Assembly (NCBI GenBank): GCA_009801085.1
Contig: VNWV01000002.1
Coordinates: 930,001 to 994,000, forward strand
Length of the DNA stretch: 64,000 nt
Direction: 5' to 3'
Source: Lasiodiplodia sp. COLG20
Lineage: Eukaryota; Ascomycota; Dothideomycetes; Botryosphaeriales; Botryosphaeriaceae
The position numbers and the translations under genes are program-made. Below the pieces are notes generated by a model, which was given only the letters and a program-made list of their open reading frames with translations, did no database searches and was not told the DNA's origin. Position 1 is the stretch's first letter. Every line of letters begins with the position of its first letter. This document shows positions 41,829 to 53,491 of this stretch, in pieces.

Positions 41829-43641
41829 ATGGGGGGCAACAAAGGTATTTTCCCCCTTCATCAGAAAATGTGCTCTAACAAGGTTAACAGACGAAGAGCG
41901 CAAGCCCACGCCTGAGAACAGCGTTTTATTCCAGGCGTTCGAATGGAACGTCCCTGCAGATGGGAAGCATTGGAAGAGATTGACTGCTGCACTGCCTTCG
42001 CTCAAGCAGATTGGCATATCGAACATCTGGATCCCCCCGGCCTGCAAAGGTAACTTCAAGCTCGCCCAGTTTGTACATCTGGTTATAACTAACCGTCCCT
42101 ATCTTTCTTCTTAGCCTCGTCCCCGGAGGGCAATGGCTACGACATCTACGATCTCTGGGACCTGGGTGAATTCGATCAAAAAGGCAGCACGCGCACCAAA
42201 TGGGGCAGCTTTGACGAGCTGAAAGAGCTGTCTGCTAAAGCATCCGATGTCGGTATTGGCCTATACTGGGATGCAGTGCTAAACCACAAGGCGGGAGCCG
42301 ACCGGAAAGAGAAATGTATGGCCGTTGAGGTTGACCCGAATGATCGGACGGAGGAAATCAGCGAACCTTACGAGATTGAGGGCTGGCTGGGCTTCGACTT
42401 CCCTGGACGCGGGGACAAATACTCAGCGCAAAAGTACGGGTCCGTACATTTTACTGGAACGGATTACAATGCGGCGAACGAAAAGCAGGCGATCTACAAG
42501 ATTCAGGGTGAGGGGAAGGGTTGGAGTAGCAGTGTTGACAAGGAGCAGGGAAATGCGGGTCAGTTCCCCCTCACACTTCAAGCCGAGATGACGCTAACCA
42601 ACTTACCCAGACTATATGATGTTCGCCGACCTTGACTATTCCCATGGCGAGGTAATTGCTGATGTGAAGAAGTAAGATCAATCCCCTTGCTAAAAGATCT
42701 GCCAATATGTTAACCAACACAACCACAGCTGGGGCGTCTGGGTCACCAAGACCCTCGGCCTCAAAGGCTTCCGCCTGGATGCGGTCCAGCACTTCTCAGA
42801 GCGTTTCACAAACGAGTGGGTCGAGACGCTCCACACCGAATGCGGCCCCGAGATCTTCCTCGTTGGTGAATTCTGGGTAGGCGAAACCTCGACCCTAACG
42901 GCCTGGCTGGAGAAAATGAACCACAAGTTCGCACTGTTCGACGCGCCACTTCTTTATAACTTCAATCAAGCCGGCCAAACCGAGTCGTTTGATCTTCGAA
43001 AGATCTTCGACAACACGCTCGTCCAGGCCGAGCCCGTCAACGCCGTCACCGTCGTGGCCAACCACGACACGCAGCCGGGCCAGACGGTCGAGACGCCCGT
43101 GGCCGACTTCTTCAAGCCGCTCGCCTACGCCCTCATCCTGCTGCGGCCCGACGGCTACCCCTGCCCCTTCTACGGCGACCTCTACGGCCTGCTGCCGGGG
43201 CCCGACACGCCCTTCGACGAGCCCGCCCCGCCCGCCTGCTCGGGCAAGCTGCCCGACCTGATCAAGGCGCGCCAGCTCTACGCCTACGGCGCCTGCGAGG
43301 ACTACTTCGACGGCGACGGCGACGGTGCTGTCACCTGCGTCGGCTGGGTGCGCCGCGGGACGTGGGACCGCGGCGAGGGCGGCTGCGCCGTCGTCATGTC
43401 CAACGCCGGGCCCGGCACGCGCCGCATGTTCGTCGGCGACGACACCGAGGGCCAGGTGTGGACCGACGTCCTGGGCTGGGCCCGCGACGGTGACAAGGAC
43501 GCCGAGGTCACCATCGACGCCGACGGCTTCGGCGAGTTCACCTGCGGCGAGCTGAGCGTGAGCGTCTGGACGCGCAAGGATGCCGGTGGACGAGACCAAT
43601 TCCCCGTGAGTTTTGATACGGAGATTTACAAGATGGCGTAG
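41829..43641 (+). CDS. Cytosolic alpha-amylase, glycoside hydrolase family 13
   Basis: Five exons: 41829-41844 (16 nt, MGGNK), 41891-42049, 42115-42558, 42611-42671 and 42729-43641; 530 aa. No signal peptide, so intracellular, like the bacterial-type liquefying/maltogenic amylases of GH13_5 found in fungi. Catalytic residues: nucleophile Asp244 in GFRLDAVQHF, acid/base Glu274 in FLVGEFW, transition-state Asp340 in VVANHDT. The region I motif appears as DAVLNHKAGAD. The C-terminal beta domain begins near residue 430. It cleaves internal alpha-1,4 links in glucan; fungal intracellular GH13 enzymes can contribute primer for cell-wall alpha-glucan or degrade glycogen, which is family knowledge. 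Confidence 0.94.
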
Positions 43642-44103
43642 AACAGTAATGATCGAGGAAAGATGTGGAGAAAGAGGGAGAGGCATCTAGACGAGAAGCA
43701 AGTCAACCCCCTGGGGGGTTATACGCATTTACTCGGCAGAGATCTCACTTCACGAGTCTACATGTTTACTATTCATTCTCTTTCATTGCTACCTGATAAT
43801 GCTCTTCCAGCGGGCATAGAGTACCCGCACAATCAATGGATATACCGCCTTTCTGTACTGTCCGTACAAGTCCCAAGTACCGTCTCGGGGTATTCATGCG
43901 AGCCATGCAGAATTTTTCCACTGTACCCGTTAATATGCAGGGTCATCAAACGCCAAAAAAAAAAAAAAAAAACACCAATGCTGCGCTCAAAGACCCAATC
44001 AAAATACTGGCTCTTTCCTGGCCATGCCTGTCATAATACAATGATTTCACACCATGAAGCATCCCGAGAGCATGACTTAACAACCCCCGACGAAACCTGT
44101 CTA
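43642..44103. other. Intergenic between convergent genes
   Basis: Shared 3' flank; includes a poly-A run of about 18 near 43955. Confidence 0.45.
43955..43972. repeat. Poly-A tract
   Basis: Run of about 18 A in the convergent spacer; simple-sequence variation expected. Confidence 0.75.
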
Positions 44104-45009
44104 TCAGACTCCGCCCATCTCCACCTCCGCATTGTCTCCCCAAGACTCCGATGATGGAGGCCTCAAGAAGTCTGCTTCTTCGAAGTCTAGCGGGTCTTCG
44201 TCAACCGCCTGCCGGCGGCCAGCACCACCGCCAATGAGCCCATCGTTCCTCTTCCTTGACTTCGGCCTCGCGAGCGGCCTCACTGACCCACCTAAATTGG
44301 GCATGATTGTGTGGCTAACCGGATAGACCGTTCGCGGCGATATTTGCAGGTCGTCCGTGTCGCGGCCCGCGGCAGGCACAGCCAGGCTAGTGTTCAGCGA
44401 AGGGAAGAGGGGCCTGGCGCCGTTGTTGTCCATGTTCGCAACAAGCTCGTGCTCGACAGTGTCATCTTCGTCTTCGAAGCGACGCTTGTTGGTAGGCAGC
44501 GAGTCGATCGAGAGTGTCGAGGCGTTGGACTCCTGGCTCGAGAGGCCGAAGTCCTCAGCTGAGAACGCAATCGCATGGGCGTCGACAGCGTGCGCAGCGT
44601 TCGCGCTATCGCCAACATCGTGGTGGAAGTAGGATGGGTGCGGCTGCTGGACGTCGTAGCCGCCCGTCTTGTGGATGCCGCAAAAGGGCAGGAGCTCGGT
44701 CGGGCGACTGTTCGACGGAGCAGGGGCGAAGGTCGCTTGCGGCTTGTGCTCATGGAGTGGCTGTGCGCTTGGGATTACGGTGGGAGGAAGCGTCTTGTGT
44801 GTCTTGTAGCCTTCGGGGACGGACTTGCGCACGCGCATGCCGACGTTCAGGAGCGAGGCCTGGACGTTGACAGGGACGGGAGCGAGACCCTGGTGCTGAG
44901 GTTGATTGCGCGCGAGCGAGGGAGAGGTATCAGCGTCGGAACGGTCGGCGCGGGCAAAGTAGGAGGTAATTGACGGCTGAAAAGGCCGCTTGTTGCGATG
45001 CGCCGACAT
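44104..45009 (-). CDS. Ribonucleotide reductase inhibitor, Sml1/Spd1/Dif1 family
   Basis: Intronless, 301 aa from the ATG at 45009. The start MSAHRNKRPFQPSITSYFAR followed by VQASLLNVGMRVRKSVPEGY is the signature of the family (PF08591). Homologues include fission yeast Spd1 and budding yeast Dif1. A second conserved block is LLPFCGIHKTGGY. The rest is disordered, with an acidic C-terminus (DEDPLDFEEADFL). These small proteins restrain dNTP synthesis outside S phase by binding RNR subunits or holding the small subunit in the nucleus. They are destroyed by CRL4-Cdt2 in fission yeast. The filamentous-fungal form is longer than the yeast ones. Confidence 0.88.
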   Translation of the reverse strand: MSAHRNKRPFQPSITSYFARADRSDADTSPSLARNQPQHQGLAPVPVNVQASLLNVGMRVRKSVPEGYKTHKTLPPTVIPSAQPLHEHKPQATFAPAPSNSRPTELLPFCGIHKTGGYDVQQPHPSYFHHDVGDSANAAHAVDAHAIAFSAEDFGLSSQESNASTLSIDSLPTNKRRFEDEDDTVEHELVANMDNNGARPLFPSLNTSLAVPAAGRDTDDLQISPRTVYPVSHTIMPNLGGSVRPLARPKSRKRNDGLIGGGAGRRQAVDEDPLDFEEADFLRPPSSESWGDNAEVEMGGV

Positions 45010-45847
45010 GATGTGAGGCCGAGATGCAGCGGATGGTGTCTGTGGAATTTGCTGAGGGCGCGCGGGGGGTTTTTACGGCGGAACCGGTAGCGCAAGTAGC
45101 GGAAGGGGTTGTGCAACACTGAGAGAGGAGATTGTGTGTAGTTGGAATGCTGTGTGCAGCTTGTGGAGGAGGGGGTTAAAGATTAGAGGAGCGCGAGGGG
45201 AGGCTGGCTTAGCGGCCGTGCTCTGGTGGGCGGGCGAGAGTCAGTCGCGTCTCACGGCGCGCGACCGTGCACCGCGTGCCCCGCCTTCCCCGAACAAGTA
45301 AGGTGATTGCCCTGTACCTGATTGGCCCGCAATTGTCTGGTGTTGAATACCCACAATTGACACAGGCCAGAAGGTCGTGTCTTGGGGTTTCACAGGTCAA
45401 GGGGAAAATTCGGTGGATCAATCTCAGTAGATGAGCTTTTTCCTCCCTTACTGTGCCTGTGATTTAACACGAACGTGTTTTTATTCAGAGACAAAACACG
45501 ATTCTCCAATGGGCGAGAACACCGATGAGATGATTCTTTGTGCTACTGTCTTACCGCACCCGCAAGACTGCACAGAGGCGCAGATAGCACGCCCTCATAC
45601 GGTGGGCGTAGATTTCCCTCGAGATCCTTCCTGGTGACGAATCCTTTGTCATCACCCGCACATCCAATCATACCATGCCACTCTCGGCTCTCCCTGCATG
45701 CGGCCTCTTCTACCAAGCAGGTCTATTCTTAGTCCAGCTTCGAACGCCTTGGTGAACATCTGCAATTTATAATTCAATGCTGGTTGGGTCATACGTATCG
45801 CGCTTGCGCTTGTCGTTTGTGCATCCCCGCTCTTCTATTTTACTGCA
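45010..45847. promoter_or_regulatory. Upstream region of the RNR inhibitor gene
   Basis: GC-rich near the gene, AT-richer beyond 45.3 kb; no gene seen. Confidence 0.4.
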
Positions 45848-45945
45848 TACAGATGGGTATTATAGCCGAAGGCTAGCGCTTTTCCGCTCATGTCATAGCC
45901 AGTTGAAGCTATCATCCGGACGAGGATGTCTAATTAAAATTCTAC
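45848..45945. mobile_element. Half foldback element (left half only)
   Basis: TIR TACAGATGGGTATTATAGCC then GAAGGCTAGCGC, followed by the left inner arm GTTGAAGCTATCATCCGGAC and loop. The sequence stops at TCTAC, where the right arm would begin. A solo half-palindrome, as expected from breakage at the hairpin loop. Confidence 0.8.
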
Positions 45946-46344
45946 CACCCGGCCTCTGCAAGGAACGACTGCAAGAATTGTCTTCAAGAAACAGAATAAG
46001 ACTACGCTGCAGAAAGTGCACGAATTACGTCATAAACAGCACGCTCAATGATGAGAAAGTTGCCTGCAAATATTTTCCCTATTGTCTACCAAAGTCGAAA
46101 CCTGACATCCGAATGATTGGTGCGTACATTGAAAAGAGGGTATCTCTGCGTGTGCTCCCAAAGTACAAGCCATGGATAGTCCAAAACTCCTGACCTGCAT
46201 ATCGAACCCCTTAGAAAGAACATAGAAAAGTAAAACAGGGAGGAATGCCAAACGTGATTTCGTAATTCAGAACCTCAACCCCGAAGCGTGAAATGAGAAA
46301 ATCATCAAAGGGTTGCGCTGTACAGATGTGATCGTGAAGAGCTT
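45946..46344. other. Intergenic
   Basis: 3' flank of the Cys-motif protein gene; no gene seen. Confidence 0.4.
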
Positions 46345-48216
46345 CTACATGACCGGATGTGAGTTTAGAGGACCATGAATTTGGCTCCTGCTCGAGTGGT
46401 GAGTATCTACAGATACTCTGAACCTTTCGTCTTCATGGTCGTAATCGTTACTTATCGAGATCGTCGAGACTCGTGCGCTGCCTCCGCTAGCAGTTTCTTG
46501 TATGGGGGAGACGGAAGGGATCCCATCGGGGCCACGCTCAGCAAAATGGAACTCCTCATCGACGGACGAGACTGATCCTGATCGCCGTGGGACGTGACCG
46601 TCCTCATCGTCGAGGAAACCATGTGGGTTCGTCGGTGACGCTAATGGTGAAGGGATGCGGGCTCGCAATGGGTTCGAGATATTTAGTAGGTCGGGGCGCG
46701 CAAAAGAACTTCGAGTGGCGGTAGAGGATCCCGCATCACTGTCCGCGTAAGCGGTTGTTGTCTGACTGCTCCAAGTTGCATTGCTACGTCGCCAGACAGG
46801 ATCCCGACCGCGTCGGCTCTGACTCCTTCCACGGACCGAGCCAGCGCTACTCATCGAGAATCCAGTCTCGCTGATGTTGGGGTGGTGACTCAGGAAATGG
46901 CTGCCTATCCCTGCTAAGTCTGTCGAGTGTCGAGAGATGTATGGGCCTTGAGGCTGTGCAAGATCAAGGCCCACGAGAGAAGCTCTATCCGTGAGTGGGT
47001 TGTCCGGAATTAGGGAGCTTGTCGGCCTCTTGCAATAGCAGTCTACGGGGCACTCGCATCTGCTTCGTTGCGCTGCCATCGTTTTTGCTCGCCTGATCTC
47101 TTGGATGTGCTCGTCACGCTGCGGATCCGTAGGCCGCTTCTCAAGCGAGAAGGGCTTTTGGTAGGAATGTTCGCCGTGGAGGTCAGATCTAAGGCTGCGG
47201 GGCTGCAGTTCGGGTTCGGATGCACTTTGGCGGCGCAACAATGGCCTAGGCGCTGCTTCAGCAGGGCTTTGGGGGGATGATATTGGCGTTTGATTGTGTT
47301 GGCTTGGCAATGCCTGACGATTGGTATGCCGCGATTGCTTCGTGCTGACTGAAAGTGGACGGCTATTCTCAGTGGTAGTAGCCCGGCTGGTTTCGACCGA
47401 GTTGCAGCTAGCTCGGCGGCGCGCGCGTCTTATGGCTTTCACTTGGCGAAGACGAAAGAGCACGGCCTTCAACTTCCCCTTGATCCTGGTTGTGAGGCCC
47501 CGGATTTTGGGGCTGTCTTTCCCAGTGTCTCCTTGAGCTTGTCCTGGGCCAGAGGCAGGATCAACTTGTTCGGGCGGTTGTGCTTGCTCTCTCCTGCCCC
47601 GGCTACTTCTGGACGAGTGTTTGGATAACAAGGAGCTGGCGTCGCGGCCCGAAGAGGGAGATATGTAGGCACGAAGTCGGGACGCCGGCCTGGCCTCTCC
47701 CTCTTGGTCGTTCTCCGGCATCTGGGGAACCGAGCAGTTCGTGATGAAGGGACTAGCAAGGGCGCCCATGGAATGTAGCCTTGTGACCAAGGCAGAAGTT
47801 CCGGCTGTAGCATCTCCGGGGGAGGTAGTGCTGGCGTAGCCGGAAAGGTCGCTGGCAAAGGTCAACGTTCTGGTCTGTTGAGAGACGAGAGAGGTGTGGG
47901 TGGAGTTGCCGCCAAGGCCAAACCACTTGTAGGAGCATTTCTCGCATCTGACGCCATTGTAAACGCCAGGGAGGCGGGAAAGCCTGAGAGTCATCTTGTT
48001 GTGCCAATGGTGGCACCTGGGGCAGCTGCCGTGGAAGCTGACGTCCCAGGTACCGGAAGGAATGGATCCAAAAGACATTGCGCTGGACGCAGTGGAGAGC
48101 TCAGTGGCGCGCCTATCCGAGGGGAGGATTGAGGAATTCTGATGTGGGATATCCATGGCGGTAGATGTACTCGGCCTTCCTCCGGCGGCAGAAGTTGGTG
48201 TCCTGGGCTGGACCAT
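46345..48216 (-). CDS. Unknown Ser/Arg-rich protein with an N-terminal Cys4 zinc-ribbon-like motif
   Basis: 623 aa, intronless. The frame is open further upstream to 48387 but without an ATG; the first ATG is 48216 (MVQPRTPTSAAGG). Residues 60-100 hold CPRC and CEKC (Cys65, 68, 91, 94) spaced like a small zinc ribbon, with Trp, His and Tyr around them. The rest is Ser/Arg/Pro/Gln-rich and probably disordered. A basic patch lies mid-protein (KLKAVLFRLRQVKAIRRARR) and a second Cys cluster reads CECPVDCYC near residue 370. The single ribbon plus a long disordered tail occurs in many uncharacterised fungal proteins. Function unknown. Confidence 0.75.
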   Translation of the reverse strand: MVQPRTPTSAAGGRPSTSTAMDIPHQNSSILPSDRRATELSTASSAMSFGSIPSGTWDVSFHGSCPRCHHWHNKMTLRLSRLPGVYNGVRCEKCSYKWFGLGGNSTHTSLVSQQTRTLTFASDLSGYASTTSPGDATAGTSALVTRLHSMGALASPFITNCSVPQMPENDQEGEARPASRLRAYISPSSGRDASSLLSKHSSRSSRGRREQAQPPEQVDPASGPGQAQGDTGKDSPKIRGLTTRIKGKLKAVLFRLRQVKAIRRARRRASCNSVETSRATTTENSRPLSVSTKQSRHTNRQALPSQHNQTPISSPQSPAEAAPRPLLRRQSASEPELQPRSLRSDLHGEHSYQKPFSLEKRPTDPQRDEHIQEIRRAKTMAAQRSRCECPVDCYCKRPTSSLIPDNPLTDRASLVGLDLAQPQGPYISRHSTDLAGIGSHFLSHHPNISETGFSMSSAGSVRGRSQSRRGRDPVWRRSNATWSSQTTTAYADSDAGSSTATRSSFARPDLLNISNPLRARIPSPLASPTNPHGFLDDEDGHVPRRSGSVSSVDEEFHFAERGPDGIPSVSPIQETASGGSARVSTISISNDYDHEDERFRVSVDTHHSSRSQIHGPLNSHPVM

Positions 48217-49553
48217 TGCCGGGTGCTCCAAATGTTGGATAGAGTCCACTTTCAAGGGTAGCGGCACAGAATTAGGCAGGAACCCGGCCTTGCCTCGGCG
48301 GTGAAGGAAAAGAGGATAGGCCCAAGGCGGGCGCTGGGAACGTTGTGCCCTATGAGGGCGTGATGGGGCCAAAACTGCAACCAACACAATCGCGCGCGGA
48401 CAAGGGAAGCAAAGGCCAGCGGCAACGCACAGGCAGGAACGATTTAAATGAGCAGACGATGATGCTTATTGCGTGCCTGGCCGGTCAGGCGCGGCCAGGC
48501 AGCCCCCAACTGCTGAGGCTGAGAAGTGCCACAATATCGGCTGCACTGCCGCAGCATCCATCACCGCTCGCGAGCTCCGCCACACCTCTTGCCAAAAAGG
48601 CTCGATCTCAGGTCTTCTGCCTGAGCGAAACTCGGTGTGACCAGTGAGCGCGCGGCGCGTCAGACCCGGTCTGCAGGCGCGTCGGGCCCAAAGTAGGGCA
48701 TGGTGAATGGGAAGATGGTCTGCACGGCGGCGCCCCCGCAGCTGACGAGCACTCGAACAGTGTCTGTGGGCGAGGCCGGACAAAGTGCCGTGAGCAATGC
48801 GACCGGCGCTCAAATAGCAACAAACGCCAGCCGCCGACGCCATCAGTGAGTCGAGCCCTAGGCTGGAGGGAGCGGGCCGCAAGAAAGAGCCATTTGCGGC
48901 CCCCACGGCAGCCCGGACGATCGTCAGCATCGACCCGACTATGTCGAATCCGTCCTTTTTGCCGACAGGTGGTCGTAAAATAGTTGCGCCATAGCCGCAA
49001 GGCGGGTGTTGCAGCTTACATGCCTAACTTAGCAGCACTCTGGTCCACTGCAGTGCTGCTGTGGTAGACGGGCGGGCGGGCGGGCGGTACGAGACTGCTG
49101 TGACGCGACCACGATCATGGTTCAGTCCGTGGAACCAGTCTCGTGGACTAGCACTCAGGCAGCAATGCTGTCGCCGACCGGCCGACGTGCGGCGGTGCTT
49201 GGGGCTGGTGCGGCAAACGCCAGTGCACCCCTGCCTTCTGACATCAGCGCGGGCAGCTTGCAGCCTGGCGCTTAGCCGTTGCGGAGGAAGCGGAGGAGGC
49301 GAAAATCTTCGAAAATCTTCAAACGAGACGCAGATGGAGAGGGAGAGGCGGCCATTGAAGGTCGCGAACCGGGGTTAGCCGAAGTCGATGAATAATAAGA
49401 GGGTGATGAAGGGTGAAGCGAGTCGTGCTGCCCGCTGGGCTGCCCCGCGCATTGCCCGCCGCCGAGACCGGAGCTTGACGCTCGTCTCTCCACCCCGCGA
49501 CTGAATATTTCGAGACTCTCCCAACACCACCTACAGCCCTCCAAGCTCTCGCC
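48217..49553. promoter_or_regulatory. Divergent spacer between the Cys-motif gene and LEU2
   Basis: 1.3 kb GC-rich. It contains a GGGC tandem run (about 49068-49086) and a doubled AAAATCTTC (49303-49320). No confident Leu3-type CCGG..CCGG operator was found. Confidence 0.4.
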
Positions 49554-50988
49554 ATGCCGTCGTTCAACATCGTAGTCTTTGCAGGTTGGTCTCCGCCCTA
49601 TAGGCTGCGCGCGCATGCACTAATTGGCCTTTAGGTGACCACTGCGGTCCCGAAGTAAGCACCTTGCTGCCACCGTCACTATCATGCGAGCTCACAAGTC
49701 TATGACAGGTTACCGCCGAGGGCATTAAGGTGATGCCAATTTCCAACCCTATACAGAGCTTCCGCTGACATCCCCAGGTCCTCGAGGTCATCCAGAAGGA
49801 GAGGCCCGACGTCAAGTTCAACTTCCAGCACCACCTTCTCGGCGGCGTAGGCACTTCCTCCATACCTTGGCTACTGGCATTCTCTGACGCGAACACATAC
49901 TAGGCCTCCATCGATGCCACCGGTGAGCCCCTTACTGAGGAGGCCCTGACCGCTGCGAAGAACGCCGATGCCGTCCTGCTCGGTGCCATTGGCGGTCCCG
50001 TTAGTCCACCCACCCACGCGTTTACAAGCACCATGATCTGATACCACTCGTCTTATTTAGAAATGGGGCACCGGCAAGGTCCGCCCCGAGCAGGGTATCC
50101 TCAAGCTCCGCAAGGAGATGGGCACCTTCGGCAACCTGCGTCCCTGCTTCTTCGCCTCTGAGTCGCTCGTCGAGTACTCGCCGCTCAAGGCCGAAGTGTG
50201 CCGCGGCACCAACTTTAACATCATCCGCGAACTGACTGGCGGCATCTACTTCGGCGACCGCAAGGAGGACGACGGCAGCGGCCACGCGCTCGACACGGAG
50301 CCCTACTCGCGCGAGGAGATCGAGCGCGTCACGCGCCTGGCCGCCAACCTCGCCCTGCAGGAGAACCCTCCCGCCCCTGTCTGGAGTCTGGACAAGGCCA
50401 ACGTGCTGGCTACCAGCCGCCTGTGGCGCAAGGTCTTCACTGAGGTCATGGAGAAGGAGTTCCCTCAACTCACCTTTGGCCACCACCTCATCGACTCGGC
50501 CGCCATGCTCATGGTCAAGAACCCCCGCGCCCTCAACGGTGTCATCGTCACCAGCAACCTGTTTGGCGACATCATCAGCGACGAGGCTAGCGTCATCCCC
50601 GGCAGCTTGGGCCTCCTTCCCAGCGCCAGTGTCGGCTCCATTCCCGACGGCAAGACGCCCGTCAACGGCATTTACGAGCCCATCCACGGTACGTGCAAAC
50701 GACTAACCCAAATTAGTATTTTAGTTTTGGTTGCTGACATGCATTGAACAAGGCTCCGCCCCCGACATCTCCGGCAAGGGCATTGTCAACCCCATCGCCA
50801 CCATTCTGTCCGTCAGCATGATGCTCAAGTACTCCCTCTGCCAGCCCGAGCTCGCCACCGCCGTCGACCTTGCCGTCAAGAATGTTCTTGACAACGGCGT
50901 CCGCACCGCCGACATCAAGGGAACCGCTAGCACCAAGGAGATGGGTGATGCGGTCGTTGCTGAGCTGACCCAGCTTCTCAGGAAGTGA
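49554..50988 (+). CDS. LEU2: 3-isopropylmalate dehydrogenase
   Basis: Seven exons: 49554-49584, 49635-49654, 49709-49729, 49778-49846, 49904-49999, 50061-50688 and 50753-50988; 366 aa (yeast Leu2 364). Exons 2 and 3 are only 20 and 21 nt, so the first 24 residues span three exons. [17 protein letters not shown] is the NAD-binding start. [11 protein letters not shown] carries the substrate-loop, and [21 protein letters not shown] the metal-binding Asp residues. [19 protein letters not shown] is the family signature. It oxidatively decarboxylates 3-isopropylmalate in leucine synthesis. Intron sizes are 49-64 nt, all GT..AG. High C/G-ending codon bias suggests strong expression. Confidence 0.96.
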
Positions 50989-51897
50989 AAGTAAAAGAAA
51001 GTAATAATAAGCAAATGAAGGGGCAGATCTGGAACAGTTCATATCTTTGGAGATACAATAAAATAACGTTGGACAAAAATGAATGATATCATGGCACAAA
51101 AAAGAGGCAGATTCGAAGAGATGTAGGAAAAGCAGAAACTAAATCGTACAGTCACCGATCAAAGTTTAGATGAACACACGGGGTCTTTTCTCAGGTGATG
51201 AGTACATGGACGTCCGACATCGCACGCACGGGTCATTGCTGTTGTATCACAATTTCGAACGGTCAACAAACACCTCGTCGAGAGAGGATCATGCATCCTT
51301 TTCAAACTTTGAATGAAATGTATTTGCCTCTCGTATCAGCTACGCTTCTGCCCCTTCCCTTTTTCGTTTCCTTTTTGATCTTACACGTTCCCGCCCCCCA
51401 TTTTTGGTGTCCTATACTCCCTTTTCGCCCAACTCATCTTTTCCCTCACGCCACAAATCCCGCAACTTTTCGGCAGAACTGCCGAATAGTGACCAGCCCT
51501 TGACGTTCCATAAAAAGAAAAGATTCTCGCTTGAAACACAACCCGGAATGAACTCCTCTGCTTTCTTTTACCCCCACCAACGGGGGTAAACCATTTCCAA
51601 CAAACTTTGGAAAGCACGTAGAAGTGTAAAAAAAAAAAAAAAAAAACGAAAAAAAAAAAAAAAAAAAAGCGATCAGTGGTATCAACACACAACGAGCGCT
51701 ATCTAGCTTTACAAAGATGAGGAAGTCTAAGACGCTGGAGGGTGGATAGTGGGGAAGGTGGTGTTGGATATAGCTGCGAAAGCTTTTGAAAGGCTCCCCG
51801 GGCGCTTACGTTCCGGTCGAGCCGTTCTTATTAGCCTACAGGTACGCTTCGAAACACGCTTACGCCTTGAAAGACCAGACTTTATGAGCATGTCCAT
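50989..51897. other. Intergenic between convergent genes, with A/T runs
   Basis: No gene; A-runs at about 51629-51668 (18 A, CG, about 22 A) suggest low-complexity 3' flank. Confidence 0.5.
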
Positions 51898-53491
51898 TTA
51901 GGGCTTGACCATATCGGCGTAGCTCTTTTCGTTCTTGTTGGGGTCGGTGGTGCTGAGACCGCCGTTTTCCTTCTTAGCGGATCCATTCTGGTGAGGCTTC
52001 CCATTCGCAGAACCGTTCGTAGCGTGCATCTCGCGCTCGATGCCGTGAGTTGCGTCCTTGGCCGCCTTGGAAGTGGCGTTGACCTTGGACGTCTGGCTGG
52101 TGCGCTTGATATAAGAACGGATGAAGAAGCGGACGAAGAGCGCGCTGTGTTCAAGTTAGGACAATGTATGCGCACAGTATGGGAGAAACTTACGTCAGAG
52201 GCATCAGGTAGATGACGTTCAACCAAATTGCGAATGATTGGCCAGTGGTGTCAATGCACGGCACCCGGACGTACTCGTCCCTCCACTTGATCTCTTCGCG
52301 AGTCTCAGCAGTATTGCCGGCCTCCGCTCCGAAAATGTTTCCAGAGTCGTCACGCACATTCTCTGCCAGTCCCTCCTCGCCAGCTGCGCGGAGGAGCATC
52401 TTCTTGATCACCGCGCCAAGGCCGGTAGCACTTGCAGCAGCGGCGACGGAAGTGGCAGAGGAAGACACAGCGGAAGCTGCGTCAGCAGCCGCAGACGTCA
52501 CAGTGTGGACAAGAGTGTAGGGAGTCGAAACTGGAACGGTGTACGACACGAAGAGGTGGAGAGCCGCGAAATTTGCGCCAATAACGAATTGGGCAATTTG
52601 CATGGTGGTCAAGGTACGCTTGATCGGCTGCGGGACGCGGACACCGAGAGCGGAGACGGTGTAGTATGTGTACTGGCCGTGATACTAACATCATTATCCG
52701 AGTTCCACAGTCGGGTTGAGTGGGTTAAAACTTACCATAAGCGCGTGAATGCCCGAGTTAATAAAGACGAACATCCAGATAGGAGCCGACATGAAGCGGA
52801 TACCAGCCCACATGCAGAGCATGGCGCCGGCGTGGTGGTAGGTCTGCAGAGTGGAGCTGCGCTTGCCCTTCGCCAGAATGATGGCCGTGTCAAGCACCTC
52901 GTAGAACTTGGACAGGTAGAACCACCAGCCCCAGAATGCAAGACCCTCGTTCCACATCCTGCCAACGTCGGTAGGATCAGGCTGACCATTCGCGCCCAGC
53001 AGAATCTGGGTGTTCTTCACCTCCCAGGCCTCGCTAGTGTTGTTGAAGGTAACAGCATTTCCGAGTCCGCGGGGCCCGTGAATCTTGCAGTATGCGTCCA
53101 CATTCTCGACCAAGCCGGCGTTCAGGCCAGGAGTCAAACGGTAGAGGGCCCTTGCCATGGCGACGTTGGTGATGCCCGAGTACACGGCCAGAAACACATT
53201 GTGGAGGATGACGAAAGCGTAGAAGATGCGGGTCTTGCTGATGGCCCACGGCTTGTTGCCGCGGCTCTTGTTGTAGCGGTTGAGCAGGGTGACAGTGACC
53301 GCGTAGACGGTCGCAATAGTCGCGGGGACCTTGGCGGACAGGAGCGCATTATACGTCTCGGCGCTGATGCTAAAGGGAGCTCTGAGAGTGCCAGTAGGCA
53401 GCGGCGGCGCGAGCGCGGGCGGGGCCCAATCCGGGGGGAATTTGAACAGGTCGCGCGAGGGTAGCTCGACGTGGAAGGTAGCGCCCGACAT
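51898..53491 (-). CDS. Fatty-acid elongase, ELO/GNS1-SUR4 family
   Basis: Three exons (53491-52736, 52684-52194, 52144-51898) encode 497 aa, longer than yeast Elo2/3 (about 345) because of a loop after residue 300 and a hydrophilic tail. The family signature KFYEVLDTAIILAKGK lies at about 195-210. The histidine box reads LQTYHHAGAM (His219, His220); the usual first His of HxxHH is Gln here. Later HALMYHGQYTYYTVSALG matches the conserved HALMY. About seven membrane segments place it in the ER membrane. ELO enzymes condense malonyl-CoA with acyl-CoA in very-long-chain synthesis, often for sphingolipids. The C-terminus DPNKNEKSYADMVKP lacks an obvious KKxx signal. Confidence 0.88.

Noticed and set aside
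42895..43686. 263-aa frame antisense to the amylase
   Set aside because: Val/Ala/Gly-rich shadow caused by C-ending codons on the coding strand.
48217..49553. Possible Leu3 binding site upstream of LEU2
   Set aside because: Only half-sites such as CCGGCC and ACCGGGG are seen; the spaced CCGG palindrome is absent.
50022..50687. 221-aa frame antisense to LEU2
   Set aside because: Shadow of a strongly codon-biased gene.
52238..53464. 408-aa plus-strand frame opposite the elongase
   Set aside because: Spans elongase exons and an intron on the other strand; no domain, and the elongase explains the region.
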